Source: Cystobasidiopsis lactophilus (Eukaryota; Basidiomycota; Agaricostilbomycetes; Agaricostilbales; Chionosphaeraceae). From it: a stretch of 64,000 nucleotides of DNA. Numbering within the stretch: the first letter of the stretch is position 1; each line of letters opens with the position of its first letter. Under the pieces are notes generated by a model that saw nothing but the letters and a program-made list of their open reading frames with translations, did no database searches and was not told the origin of the DNA. Location of the stretch: the NCBI GenBank assembly GCA_001599975.1, contig BCIO01000001.1:1426001-1490000 (forward strand), in the 5' to 3' direction. The translations under genes and the position numbers were made by a program. This document shows, piece after piece, positions 1-11,793 of this stretch.

Positions 1-245
1 CTCGCAAGGTCGTAGAGACTCGAGACGACGGTGCGAAGACTGGATGACACGTCGCGCACAGTGCCCACAAATATCACCCTGGGCAGCTTGGCCCACTCAT
101 CCTCGAAATTGGCCCGGGAAAAGGAGGCAGGCAATACGGGAGGAGTCGAATGGATGTTGAACATGCAGTATATCAGAAGAAGAGACAGAGAACAGAATGT
201 GAAGAGAAAACTGATGGTGGGCAGCAATGTCATGGCGCACTTCAT
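1..245 (-). CDS. Type II membrane protein, N-terminal fragment (cut by window edge)
   Basis: A minus-strand open frame begins at ATG 245 (MKCAMTLLPTISFLFTFCSL) and runs off the left edge after about 81 codons. Residues about 5-30 are a strongly hydrophobic stretch behind one lysine, which suggests a signal anchor. The following segment (FEDEWAKLPRVIFVGTVRDV) looks like the start of a soluble lumenal domain with a beta-strand. Such a layout is common in Golgi glycosyltransferases, but no catalytic motif is inside the window, so that is only a guess. It is divergent from the dehydrogenase gene to the right. Confidence 0.55.
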   Translation of the reverse strand, partial: MKCAMTLLPTISFLFTFCSLSLLLIYCMFNIHSTPPVLPASFSRANFEDEWAKLPRVIFVGTVRDVSSSLRTVVSSLYDLA

Positions 246-794
246 GTTCGGAGCGCAGTAGCTCCCTTGAAGCCCCCAGCGTAGGTGGTCGCTGTCTTCT
301 GCAAGACCCTGGAGACGAAGAGACGACCTTGAAACAATAGGCCGTCCGAATTCCGTCCGTGGTTCGGTCTAATCACTGGCAAGCCGCCTTCTGGTCTTCT
401 GGTGGCCGTCGTCGGTGCCAATCGCAGGTGATCTCGCCTCTTCCTGACCTTGCGGGCACCACTTAAAAGAGCCATGCTGACATAGATCGCGTTTGCATCT
501 TCAATACTGCTCATGGTCTGCCCGCAAGTCGTGGTCTGGGGCAACGAGAGAGGAAAGCCTTCGAGGGGGCGCCGCTTGCACTTGCGCCAACTTGAATGCA
601 AGACTTCATCCCATGCTCCACGGTGATGGTGATCTCTTCCAGACCGTCAAGCGCCTGGGGCCCCGTTAGGTCGCCTTCACTGTTGCGAAGCCCCACAGTT
701 TGGTGCTCCGCCTTCAAGGGTATCGAAATGCCACACTGGCCCTGGAACGACGACGTTAGCTCTAGCTTGACAAAGTGTCTGTCTTGATAGCAAT
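246..794. other. Divergent intergenic region
   Basis: About 550 bases lie between the start codons of two divergently transcribed genes. Short open frames occur on both strands, but none has recognisable protein content. The region probably holds both promoters. I saw no clear repeat or RNA gene. Confidence 0.5.
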
Positions 795-2299
795 ATGACG
801 ACCAAGATGATTGGACGAGAGACCACGGCCGAGGAAGCTGCCCAAATCTTCGCCCACGAGATTCACGGAAAGACTGTGCTTGTGACTGGAGTGACCCAGG
901 GTAACTAACCTAGCTATACGGCCTCTCCAAGCTCGAATTGACCAACTTCCAGGTGGGATTGGATTTGAAACGGCCAGAGTCATCGCCAAGGAAGGTGGCG
1001 AAGTCATTTTGGCGGCTCGCTCCCAAGACAAGTGGGCTGCTGCCTGTTGACACCCTTCCTATTAATCACTCACAGTTCTACAGGCTCACAGCGGCTAGAG
1101 ATGCCATCTTGAAGGAGACTCCAGTTGGTAAGTCCGCAAAGACCTTGGCGTAAAGCTGCTGAGCGAAGACCAGCATCGCTGCGCCTCCTTCTGCTGGACT
1201 TGGGTACGTTGCAGCGGATGACGAATATGTCGGCTATAAATGACAAGTTCGTGGCACAGCCGACCCAAAGTCGATTCGGCGAGCCGCGCAAGAAGTTCTT
1301 GACGACGCGGCGCCACTGTGAGCTAATCTCGGATGGACTCGCATCTGGCACTGAGTGCCTTCTCGCAGCGATGTCCTAGTAAACAACGCTGGCATCCTGA
1401 ATCCCCCGGTTTGGACAAAGTCGGCGTACGAGAACATTGAAGCCCAGCTGGCCACCAATCTGCTCGGGCCATTTCTGCTCACCATGCTCCTCAAGCCCAA
1501 GCTGGCAGCATCCAAAGCGCCACGCATTGTCAACCTGGCCAGCTCTGCCCATGGTTTCTCTGGCATCAACTTCGAAAACCCAGGTTTACTGCCTCCCAAA
1601 TCGTATGACGCCTGGACGGCCTATGGCCAATCTAAAACGGGCGTTATCCTATTCACTAAAGAGCTGGCCAAGCGCTGGAAAGCTATCGATGCAGTTTGTT
1701 ACTCCTTACACCCCGGCTTGTGAGTTCCGCTTCCGTCTTTCATGTGGTGGTTGGCCACAGAATGAATTGATGGGTCACCAGCATCACGACAAACATACAG
1801 CAGAATCAGAAGCCTGGCTTGCTATTAAATCTATTGGGGCTGTGGCACTTCTTTAGAGCCGGCATGTTGGAAGGTCTGGCGCTTTCCCCATTCGGCCTTA
1901 TCGGCTGTGCTCACCAGTAGCATCGCCAGGCTACAAGTCTGTTGAACAAGGGGCTACCACGTAAGCTGCGCTCCATTGCAGCAGCTTCTTGACGATTGCT
2001 GAAACGGCCTGCCGCCTTCGCCAGAACGGTTGTCGCGGCGTTTGACCCCAGTATTCGAGGTGCGCCGTTTCCCGCCGAGCCGAAGGCTCCACCGGCTCAC
2101 ATCCGAGTGATCTTAGACCAATCCGGCGCCTATTTGTGCGACGGCAAGATCAGCAGCGCGGCAAAGCCATTTGCCACAGACGAAGTAGGTTTGCAGCGCC
2201 GCCACAGCGACGGAAAGCAATTGACCTTCCCGGGCGCAGAGAAACGCTGAACGACTTTGGGAGCTGTGTGAGCAGCTGATAGGAGAGCGCTTCATTTAG
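795..2299 (+). CDS. Short-chain dehydrogenase/reductase (retinol dehydrogenase / WWOX-like)
   Basis: This is an NAD(P)-dependent SDR oxidoreductase of about 320 residues with about nine introns. The cofactor motif TGVTQGGIG is made by joining exons across the intron at 901-952. It is followed by LLLLDLAD, the NNAG motif (VLVNNAGIL), the catalytic serine region NLASSAHG, the active-site YGQSK, HPGF, and the C-terminal KSVEQGATT and SGAYLCDGKI blocks typical of the retinol dehydrogenase-like subgroup. The last exon ends RLWELCEQLIGERFI. All expected catalytic residues are present, so the gene looks intact. The splice between the FRAGMLEG region and GYKSVEQ (about 1874-1929) is ambiguous. The substrate cannot be told from sequence. 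It lies head to tail with gluconokinase. Confidence 0.88.
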
Positions 2300-2594
2300 C
2301 GGCACCGGGCGCCTTCTCGACTTTGTACTGGCCCTCATGGCTTGAAACCAGGCCGCCGGTCCTGAGGTTTGCCGCCCCTCCGAGTCGCCCTCTGACAAAA
2401 ATGCTCAGCGTAAGATGCTCTTAGCTGCTTTCGACCACTCCTCCCTCTAGCTCGTCCCACTGCTCTCTTGTTGCCTCTTTGCCTTTTACCCCTCCCTTCT
2501 ACCCAAACCCACCTTCACATCTCTTTCAACCGTTGTTGACCCAAAATAACCCTTCCTTCATCTCCTCGTTTCACGTCTCTGTCTCTTTCGTATC

Positions 2595-3379
2595 ATGGCC
2601 TCAGCGAGCATGGAGAGGCCAACAGGTATGGGTCATCGCTATCAAGACCTGACTGGCAGAAAGCTGACTCCGTTCTTTCCGGCGCCGTGCAGTCGTCTAC
2701 TGTATGGGCGTCTCAGGCTGCGGGTGAGCTATGTCCAACCTTCGAGGAATGTTGCATTTCTCACATGAAGTGAGCGCAGGAAGTCGACGGTCGCCAGTGG
2801 CCTTGCAGCTGGCCTCGGAGTTCACTTCGAGGTGCGTCGGACTTTTGTCATTCTGATTTACGTAGACCCGCCACTGATGGGCGGGGCCCTCGTGGGCGCT
2901 CTTAACCGAAGGATGGCGATAACCTGCACTCGCAATCCAACGTCGACAAAATGTCAGCTGGAATCCCTCTCAATGACGGAGACCGCCTCCCCTGGCTGCG
3001 AAGCCTCCGGTCGTTCGCTGAAGACTTTCTCGCCGACCCATCAGCACCCTCTAACGTCATCGTCATAGCGGCGTCGTGCCTCAAGAAGTCGTATCGCGAT
3101 TTTCTCCGAGATACGCCGCTGGACGTCTACTTCCTGTATCGTACGTGGCACATGTACTCTCCCAAGCACTCGGAGCGGGCATTTATTCAACCTCCTGGAC
3201 TGTTGGCAGTCAAGGGGTCGCCCGAGCTCATTCGTTCAAGGATGGCGCGCCGGATGGGCCACTTCTTCAAGTCGGCGATGCTGGACAGCCAGCTTGCGAC
3301 CCTGCAAAGTCCCGAGGGAGAGAAGAACGTGCTGACTCTCAACCTGGATTCGGAGCCCGCGTCCGCCACCGCAATGTGA
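2595..3379 (+). CDS. Gluconokinase (GntK/IDNK type)
   Basis: The enzyme phosphorylates D-gluconate to 6-phosphogluconate and feeds the pentose phosphate pathway. The P-loop MGVSGCGKST is assembled from two short exons. It is followed by FEDGDNLHS, then KMSAGIPLNDGDRLPWL, the family's hallmark substrate and base block. Later come VYFLYLKGSPELIRSRM and the RxGHFF-like RRMGHFFKSAMLDSQLATLQ. Introns follow the residues PT, GCG, FE and LY. The nearest stop gives an end at 3379. An alternative splice from about 3377 to an acceptor near 3438 would add a helical tail (RRSLDFLSSRM) ending near 3543, which resembles the family's C-terminal helix. The length near 200 residues is normal. Confidence 0.9.
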
Positions 3380-3737
3380 GAGCCCGTGTTTCGCTCGGTC
3401 TTCACTTGCCAGTCTGAGAACGTCCGAACCAGACGACGCTCGCTCGACTTTCTCAGCTCGCGCATGATCGTCACTCATGCAGCACCCAAGCGACGCTGGT
3501 CCTTGTCCTTGGAGTTCTCTCCAATCCATCTCGCCACCCTATGACCCACCCGCCGCTGCTGCATGTTCCATAGCTACACGCCCCATGTGCCATATATACT
3601 TGCTAGATACCTGCTCTAATGCCTTCATCTGTCCCTCTGAAAACCACCATGAGTTCACAGGCGCGCAGGAAATCAAAACAAACCAATATTTAATTTGTGG
3701 CGAGTCGCGTCCACTCAGCGTCGGCGTTCAACAAGCC

Positions 3738-6700
3738 ATGGTCAAAGCAGAGGTCGCGTTGGCTAGCTCACAGAGCGGTGTGGAGCGGCCATTGAAGAAG
3801 CGCAAGGTCGACGGCGAGGCGAGCAGCTCGCAAGTGCAACCCTCGTCCTTTGAGGGCGTTCTCGAGCGCCTGCACAATGAGTCTGGAGGTGCGTGTGATG
3901 AACAGTAGAGACGATGCGCGCGCTGACCACGGCCACAGCCAGCGACAACAAGCAGGATTGGAAGCGGCCAGCTCTGCCAGCTGTCAACCCTGCGAACGAC
4001 AACATAGGTTCGGCGGTCCTCCTTTGCTGCTCGTGCGAGCACCTCGTTGACTGAGCAGCCGTACAGTGTTCCAGCAGATCGACATTGAAGACTACTCAGA
4101 GCAGGCCGGCCCGACACTGCGCGTGTTTGGTGTCACCGAGGTCGGTCGTGCCATCGCTCTTGCCACTCACTCAGCTTCGAGGCTCACGCTCGTGGCCGGA
4201 TCAGGGTGGCCATTCTGTGCTCTGCCACGTCAAGCAGTTCCTGCCCTACTTCTACGTCGCGGCACCGCGCACCTTCACCAACAACGATGTGGTCTCCTTT
4301 GCAAGCTATCTCAACGTCTGTCTCACTTCCTCGCTGCTTGCACTTGCCCAGCGCTGTTGCTAAATGCCAGAGCGACCACAGACCGCGGTGCCCAATGGCC
4401 CAGCCGTCAAGAACGTCACCATTTGCAACAAGAAGAGCCTGTGGGGCTACAAGGGCGACCACGACTCGCCCTTCCTCAAGATCACCTGCCTCGACCAAAA
4501 GTTCCTGCCCCGGGTCAAGAACCTCTTCGAGAAGGGCGAGATCACGTTCAGGAACGGGGCCATCTTTGCGCAGGAGGCCATGACCACCTACGAGTCCAAC
4601 ATTCAATACGTCCTCCGCTTCATGATCGACAAGCAGGTGCGTTGCATTCCTTCCCGCTGCCTTGTTGCTTGTGAATCCTGGAGATTGAGCATGAACACAG
4701 ATAGTTGGCATGAACTGGATTGAGGTCGCCAAAGGCCAGTACACCTTGAGGCAGGAGAAGGACAAGATCTCGACCTGTCAAATCGAGCTGGAGTGCAGGT
4801 GAGGCTCCAAGTAGCTTGCTTGACTGATGCAGAGACTAACAGGTCAAATGAACAAAGCGTCGACGCCCTCGACTCGCATGCGGCTGAAGGTGACTGGGGC
4901 AAGATTGCGCCGCTCCGGGTGCTCAGCTTCGATTTGGAATGCGCTGGCCGCAAGGGCATCTTCCCGGAAGCCGAGATCGACCCCGTCATCCAGATTGCCA
5001 ACATGGTCACCAGGCAGGGCGAGAACAAGCCCTTCATCCGCAACGTCTTCACCCTCAACACCTGCGCCCACATCGTCGGCACCCAGGTGCTCGAGTTCCA
5101 AGAGGAGAAGGCCATGCTGGAGAAGTGGTCCGACTTTGTCAAGGAGGTGGACCCGGACCTCATCATCGGCTACAACATTGCCAACTTCGATTTGCCCTAT
5201 CTCTTGGACCGCGCCAAGAAGCTCAAGGCGTTCAACTTTCCTTATCTGGGGCGCTTGAAGCGTAGGCTTCTCTTACTGAGTTTTGGCGCGAGTGCTGACC
5301 CAATCTCGAGCAGGGATCAAAACGGAACCCAAGGACACGCACTTCTCATCCAAAGCTTACGGCAACCGTGACACCAAAGAGTCCAAGATGGACGGCCGGC
5401 TGCAGCTGGATCTGCTCCAGGTCATGTACCGAGAGTACAAGCTCCGAAGTTACTCGCTGAACTCGGTCTGCGCTCACTTCCTCGGTGGGTCGCTTGCGCC
5501 TCTTTCAGGGATCTTCAGTCTGATTCATCGATGCTATGGCCTTCAGGCGAACAAAAGGAAGACGTCCACCACTCGATCATCACAGAGCTCCAGAACAGCG
5601 GTCCTGAAGCGCGGCGCCGTCTCGCGGTCTACTGCTTGAAGGACGCTTACCTGCCCCAGCGCTTGCTTGACAAGCTCATGATGTTCATCAACTACATCGA
5701 AATGTCTCGCGTGACGGGCGTGCCCTTCAACTTCCTCCTCACCCGCGGCCAGCAGATCAAGGTCGTCTCCCAGCTCTATCGCAAGGCCGCCGACCAGGGC
5801 TACGTCATTCCGGCTCTGCGTTCTGAAGGCTCGGACGAACAGTACGAAGGTGCCACCGTCATCGAGCCTTCCAAGGGCTACTACGATGTTCCCATCGCCA
5901 CATTGGATTTCGCCTCCCTGTACCCGTCCATCATGCAGGCCCACAATCTCTGCTACACGACCTTGTGCGATTACAAGCAAGCCGAAGCAATGGGCTTAGA
6001 GAAAGGCGTCGACTACATCATCACGCCAAACAACGGTGAGCTTATTGCTCTTTAGGTCCAGAAGATCCATTGCTGAAGAGGTGGCCCAGATTGCTTCGTT
6101 ACCGCGAAAAAGCGCAAGGGCCTGCTACCGACAGTCTTGGAGGATCTGCTCTCGGCAAGAAAGCGGGCGCGAGCGGATCTCAAGACGGAGACCGATCCTT
6201 TCAAACGTGCCGTCTTAGACGGTCGCCAGCTGGCTTTGAAGGTCAGCCCTCTCCACTTCAGAATACTAGCTCAAGGTCTTAACAATGCCTGCCATCTCAG
6301 ATCAGCGCCAACTCGGTGTACGGCTTCACGGGTGCGACAGTCGGCAAGCTGCCCTGCTTGCCGATCTCCACAAGTGTGACGGCTTTCGGTCGACAAATGA
6401 TTGACCTAACCAAGAACATCGTCGAGTATGTGTTCAAGACGCCGAACAAGGAGGAAGAGGGCGAGCCGGCCTTGTCACAAGAGATGCGCGATGAGCTCGA
6501 GGCCGACGACGAAGTGATGGAGATTCGCGACCTCTTTGCCACCCAGTACGACTTTAACGCGGAGGTCATCTACGGTGATACGGATTCGGTCATGGTGAAA
6601 TTCGGCACGCCCGACCTCAAGACGGCTATGGACTTTGGTCCGTGCCCTTTGAAAGTCACCTCTGTCATCATTCTCAAAATGTATTCCACAGGTGCTCGAG

Positions 6701-8020
6701 CGGCCGGCATCGTCACCAAGAGGTTTATCAAACCTATCCGACTCGAGTTCGAAAAAGTGTACTTCCCTTATCTGCTGATCAACAAGAAGCGCTACGCCGG
6801 CCTTTACTGGACCAAGCCCGAGCAGTACGACAAGATGGACGCCAAGGGCATCGAGACGGTGCGACGTGACAACTGTCGCCTGGTCGTGACCGTCATCGAA
6901 ACCTGCCTCCGCAAGCTGCTGATCGAGCGCGACGTGGAAGGCGCTCAGGCCTACACCAAGGGCGTCATCTCGGAGCTGCTGCAGAACAAGATCGACATGT
7001 CTCAATTGGTCATCACCAAGGCTTTGGCCAAGACGGACTATGCCAACAAGCAGGCGCACGTCGAGCTTGCGGAGCGCATGAAGGTCCGCGATGCCGGTTC
7101 GTTTTCCTTTTCGCTTGCTTTAGTGCGTTCCGTTCTCAATTGGGTTTTAAACAGGTTCCGCTCCTGCTCTAGGCGACCGTGTGGCCTACGTGATCGTCAA
7201 GGCTGGAAAAGACGCAAGGGCTTACGAAAAGTCTGAAGACCCGCTTTACGCCCTGGAGCACAACATCCCCATCGACACCAAGTACTACCTCGAGCAGCAG
7301 CTGTCAAAGCCTTTGATCCGCATTTTCGAGCCCATCCTGCACGACAAGACCAACTCGCTCTGTGAGTTGTCCCGACCTTGCTTCCTTTGATGAGGGCTCA
7401 TCCATTAACCTAGTGGCTGGCGACCACACTCGCACTGTATCAATCGCCACACCTACGACCGGCGGTCTAATGGGCTTTGTCAAGAAAACGCTGACCTGCT
7501 TGGGCTGCAAAACCCCCTTGCCGCCGTCCAAGAATGGCATGAGTGCGTCCTTTTGTCAAACACACTCTTCAACGTCTAGCTCATCTATCACCCTACAGAC
7601 ACGGCGGTGTGCAAGAACTGCCGACCGAAAACTGCCGAGCTTTATCAGAAGCATGTGAGTGCAACTTCGCTTCTAGTCCATCGAGCCTCGTCTTAACGTC
7701 CGTTTTAATAGATGGGCCTCACCTCTGCGTTTGAGAACCAATATGCGCGGCTGTGGGTGTGCTGCCAACGGTGCCAGGGTTCCTTGCACAATGTGAGCAC
7801 TTTTTTCCAAAACATTGAATACGAGGACGCAGGCTCAAGCGCTTCACCAGGATGTCCTATGCACGAGCAAGGATTGCCCCATCTTCTACCAACGCATCAA
7901 AGCCAAAGTGAGCGGCGTGCCTGGAGGATGGCGATCTGTGCTAATCTTGGCCTTCACCACGAGCAGAAGGACGCCACCGAGTCCCAGACCACCCTCGAGC
8001 GGTTCGACGGCAAATGGTGA
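3738..8020 (+). CDS. POL3: DNA polymerase delta catalytic subunit
   Basis: This is the B-family replicative polymerase for the lagging strand, with 3'-5' proofreading. About 1,100 residues are spread over 18 exons. An N-terminal basic KKRKVD looks like a nuclear localisation signal. The exonuclease I motif is [14 protein letters not shown], polymerase motif A is [10 protein letters not shown], motif B is [13 protein letters not shown] and motif C is [11 protein letters not shown]. The C-terminus carries the two metal-binding modules: CysA (CLGC...CKNC) and CysB (CCQRC...C...C, the iron-sulfur site that contacts accessory subunits), ending LERFDGKW. Start ATG 3738 is the first in-frame methionine upstream of conserved sequence. 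All catalytic aspartates are present. The intron at 6036-6089 contains an intron-like 20-mer that is not used. Confidence 0.98.
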
Positions 8021-8187
8021 ATTTGTATCTACTAGCTGGCTAGCTGGACTCCTTGAAACGAAGCCTCAACCAAACTATAATTAACAAAGCCAACCACATG
8101 GGGCTGAAAAGATCAATCCTCGACTTCTGATTCGCTCAGGTTGATCTCCAACCAGATCCCTCGGCATCGCCGCCAGATCAGCGACAG

Positions 8188-9964
8188 ATGGACACCACCT
8201 TGCCACCGATGCAGCAGAGGATGACGCTCCCCGGCATCCACAGTTTTGACCGGAGCTACGATCAGCTTTCGAGCTTGCTGCCCGCCAGATTGCCCTATCA
8301 GCCGCAGCAATCTGGGCCCCTCCGCTCGCCGGTCGAAGGCCTCCAGCGCGCGCCCAATGGCAGCAGCAGCGGCGGCAGCGAGATCAAGGCCCATTCCTGC
8401 TCGCAGTGTGGCACGAGCAAGACGCCGATGTGGCGACGGAGCCATGAGGGCAAACCGCTCTGCAATGTGTGTGCTCATCCCTATCCCCTTTGATCAAGCT
8501 CGCCTTGCTCACGGCCCGCTCTATACAGGCCTGTGGTATGTCCCAGCGGCCTCTGATCGGCCTCCTGCGCCATGGATCGTTCAGCGGCTGACATTTTCTT
8601 TTGTGCGGTGCGTTGATCACAGGCCTCCAAGCTAAGGCCAAGGCCAACCGACTCCTGCCCGAGCATGGCCCTGTGCCAGCTGCCTCCATGTCCACCGCCT
8701 TGCCCTCCATGTCCGCCAGCATGTCGCCACTCGCGATGCCGAGGCCACCCCGGCAGGTTGAGCCGCCAGTCGGATCTTGCCCTGGCGATGGCATCTGCAA
8801 TGGCCAGGGCGGCAAGGACTGCTGCAACGGCTGCCCAGCCTACAACAACAAGCACTCGCACTCAGCTCCCGGCGCGCGCCAGTCGTCCGCTGGCGGCATG
8901 CCAATGGACCCGAATAACACCGCCTCGAACGCCGCTTCGACCTCGGCCAACGGCACTGCTGACGGCACAGACGGAGGCATGGGCACTGGCGCCGTAAATC
9001 CGGATGGCATTGGAGCTATGGCGTGTGAGAACTGTGGGACGCGGACGACTCCGCTCTGGAGGCGAGACGGAGAAGGTCGTGTGGCCTGCAACGTGCGTTT
9101 GCATTTCCTTCATCGCCTAGGCTGGCAGCCCTTATTGAAAGCTTTCTTGATGCTTTTCAGGCTTGTGGTGAGCTTCGTCGCTTTCGCCTACGGCTTTCTA
9201 TGGCGCTTACGCTGACAACCAATGGGCAGGACTGTATTTCAAACTGCATGGCACTCATCGGCCGGTAGATATGAAGCGGCCAACTATCAAGAGGAGAAAA
9301 CGAGTGCCCGTGCGTCTCCACTTTGAGCGATTCCTTTAGGTGGCGCTAAGCGTTTCGACTTCAACAGAAAAAAGACGGCGAGGACTCGGGCGAAGGCGAT
9401 GGCAAGCCGGCCAAGAAGCGCAAGAAGGCTTCTGTCCCACCCACCTCAGCGCCTCTGCCATACGATGATTCCACCGAGACCAACTATTTCGCCAGATTTC
9501 CCTTTGCCGCCGCGGCAACGCCCGCGGGCCCTCTCGACAGTCCCTCCTCCAACCCGCTCTCCTCCCTTCCCGAGCTTGCCCATATCGCATCCGAGATGGC
9601 TCGCGCTGAGGTCGTGGCCCCTGCGCCCGGTGGTGCTCACCTCAATGGCTCCGACGTGACCACCGACGCGCCTCTTCCTGGCAGCTCTCTCGCCGACTTG
9701 CGCTTGTTCCGCCGAGAAATGTACGACAATCTCACGGCTGGCGTCAGCATGCTCAACCGCCTGGAGCACTACCTCATCAGAGGCCAAGGCATGCTCGCCG
9801 CCCTCGACTCGGCTATCGTCGCCGCCGAATCCGTCTCGCCGGCCTCCTCGCACAACCCAAGACCCTCGTCGCCCCAGGACGATTTCCAATCTCGTATGGA
9901 CGCCTTGCCCGTCGCTCCCGCCCTCTCTTTGAAGAACCGTAGCGCCGTTCAGAATGGACAGTGA
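8188..9964 (+). CDS. urbs1: Iron-responsive two-finger GATA repressor (Urbs1/Sre/Sfu1 type)
   Basis: This transcription factor is expected to repress siderophore and iron-uptake genes when iron is sufficient. Two GATA zinc fingers are visible: finger 1 CSQCGTSKTPMWRRSHEGKP with CNACG completed across introns, and finger 2 CENCGTRTTPLWRRDGEGR with CNACGLYFKLHG and the basic tail MKRPTIKRRKR. Between them lies the cysteine-rich block CPGDGICNGQGGKDCCNGCP, the diagnostic iron-sensing region of this subfamily. Downstream are a lysine-rich patch (KPAKKRKK) and a C-terminal helix around LADLRLFRREMYDNLTAGV. Start ATG 8188 gives about 55 residues before finger 1; an upstream exon cannot be excluded. 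It follows POL3 on the same strand after only 167 bases. Confidence 0.93.
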
Positions 9965-10178
9965 TCTATCATGTGGGCCAGGCCACGGCTCAAGTCATGT
10001 TGTACTTTTCCCAATTGTCGCTATACTCGTACCGTCAAATTGTATGCGCTTATCCTCCAGTCGGTCAAATGATGCTCCAGAGCAAGTCCCAATTCCAAAA
10101 TCCCAGTCCCCCCAAGTATATACAATCTCATCAAGAGCCGCGACAGCACACCGAGAGCCTACTCCTAATCCCCAACGT

Positions 10179-11793
10179 TCAAAGCATGCCTTTGGTAGGA
10201 GGAGGGACTGGCAGAGAAGACCGGGCGCTGAGAGAAGTGGTGTCGATTGTGCTAGCCCGGTCCGTCACTGACATGATGGAGTCATCGACGGCGGACTCAG
10301 GCGCACGGGCTGAAGAGCCGCTAGCTTCGCCGTACGACGGTGGGGTGACACCAGAGAAAGCGTCGGTCTCCGAGTAGTGTTGCCCAAAGGACCGCATCTG
10401 GCCATGGGCGCCGTCTTGCGAGAGTCTCGAGTGAACAACAGCGCCAGCAGGCAGGTTGCGGTTGAGCAAAGATGATTCGGACATCGACGGCGAGGTTGTC
10501 GAGAACGGGACGACTGCGGCGCTCTTGTAATATTTGTCGTCGTTTTCCTCGTCATAGCTCGAGATCTGAGGATTTTCAGAGGTCGGCTTGTTCTTGCGCT
10601 TTCGGAGGCAGCAGAAAGCCAAGAGGAGAGCGGCGAGTAGGGCGACGGCGCCACCAGCGGCTAATTATCGCGTAGTTCGTGAGCGCATGTTCTTATGACA
10701 ACGAAATGATTGCATGACGAACCTCCACCTGCAATGGCTGCCGTGTTGTTTTTGTGAACAGCAGCGCTTTGGGACGCCGAAGCCGACGCCAAGTCTTGCG
10801 TAGTGATCGTCGAGGTTTCAATGGTGCTGCCACTACACTTCAGCGATCTGCGTCCTTCGTTGTGGACGAAGAAAACATACGTGGCAGTGACTGAAGCAAC
10901 AATGGAAGTAAATACGCCATTGGTGTTGTTTGTGCGAACAATGACGGAATCGAGCGCCAAATACGCTGCGCTGCCGACGTAGTCTTTCGACGGCGCGTTA
11001 CGAACGATGGTCACATTATGAGTCTGAACGTTAACGGCGTCTTGAGCGTTCGATGAGAATGAAGACAAGGGAAATGACCTCACGGCATCTGTAAAAGAAC
11101 AAAACCTTGCAGGTAAGCCTAACGACGGAGATGAAGCGAGAGGGGGCAACTAATGAGATGTCCCAGCACTGGTACATGCAATTGGAGTCGGTGGCGTTGT
11201 CTGAAGTGTAGCCGATGCCAATCCCATCGATCTGCAAGCCGAACGGACCCAGAGAGTCAACGCCGGGCTTAATCTTCTGCAATAGCAACTCCGCAACGTA
11301 CTTGTCCGTCCACCCAGACAGTGAAGTTAGCCATATCCGGCCCAGCTTTGAACCTGCGCAGGAGAGGTTGGTCAGGGCCAAGAAGGGCGGGAGAAAGCGG
11401 CGGCAGTGGCCAGAGGCAACCACATTGCACCTATCGCGGAAGCTTACCAATACGACATGCCATATCCAGACGGGAAGAAGGTGAACGAGGCATCATCTGC
11501 GCTCGAGTAACTGGCGAGCCGGCCGGATAAGCTCGTCCAAGGAATAGGCTGGACGGGCAAGATAGGCCTACCTGATCGTCCCATGAAAATCGCCACCAGT
11601 AGTGTCGTGAATCCATGACGAAGGGTCCTGGTAAGTGAAGAAGTGACTGCCATCTGCGCACAGGCGGTCAGATCAGAAGATCCTTTGGGACCAAAGAGTG
11701 GCAACACGTACCGTCCCATTGAGTCTCCACCACGGCCACGACAGAGGGCACAGTGGCGAGAGCGGCAGCTGAGAGTAAGAAGGAAGCGAGCAT
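10179..11793 (-). CDS. Secreted/surface single-pass membrane protein, basidiomycete type
   Basis: The minus-strand gene starts at ATG 11793 with a signal peptide (MLASFLLSAAALATVPSVVA). The extracellular part is beta-rich (DGSHFFTYQDPSSWIHDTTG, then SYSSADDASFTFFPSGYGMS, then ANFTVWVDGQ). A Thr/Ser/Asn-rich stretch follows, then a transmembrane helix near the C-terminus (GGAVALLAALLLAFCCL) with a basic stop-transfer (RKRKNK) and a Ser-rich cytoplasmic tail ending PPPTKGML. This plan matches a common uncharacterised basidiomycete surface-protein family. Function is unknown. One junction needs a 25 nt intron (11277-11301) or a slightly longer one. Splicing between about 11030 and 11165 could not be settled. 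Confidence 0.7.

Noticed and set aside
795-2299. Dehydrogenase as a pseudogene because of several in-frame stops
   Set aside because: All stops fall in introns with consensus ends, and joining exons gives every SDR motif in one frame.
6036-6055. A 20 nt intron-like stretch (GTGAGC...TTTAG) in POL3
   Set aside because: Only a longer intron, 6036-6089, restores the conserved [14 protein letters not shown] frame. It shows that short donor-acceptor pairs can be misleading, so other ultra-short introns are claimed only tentatively.
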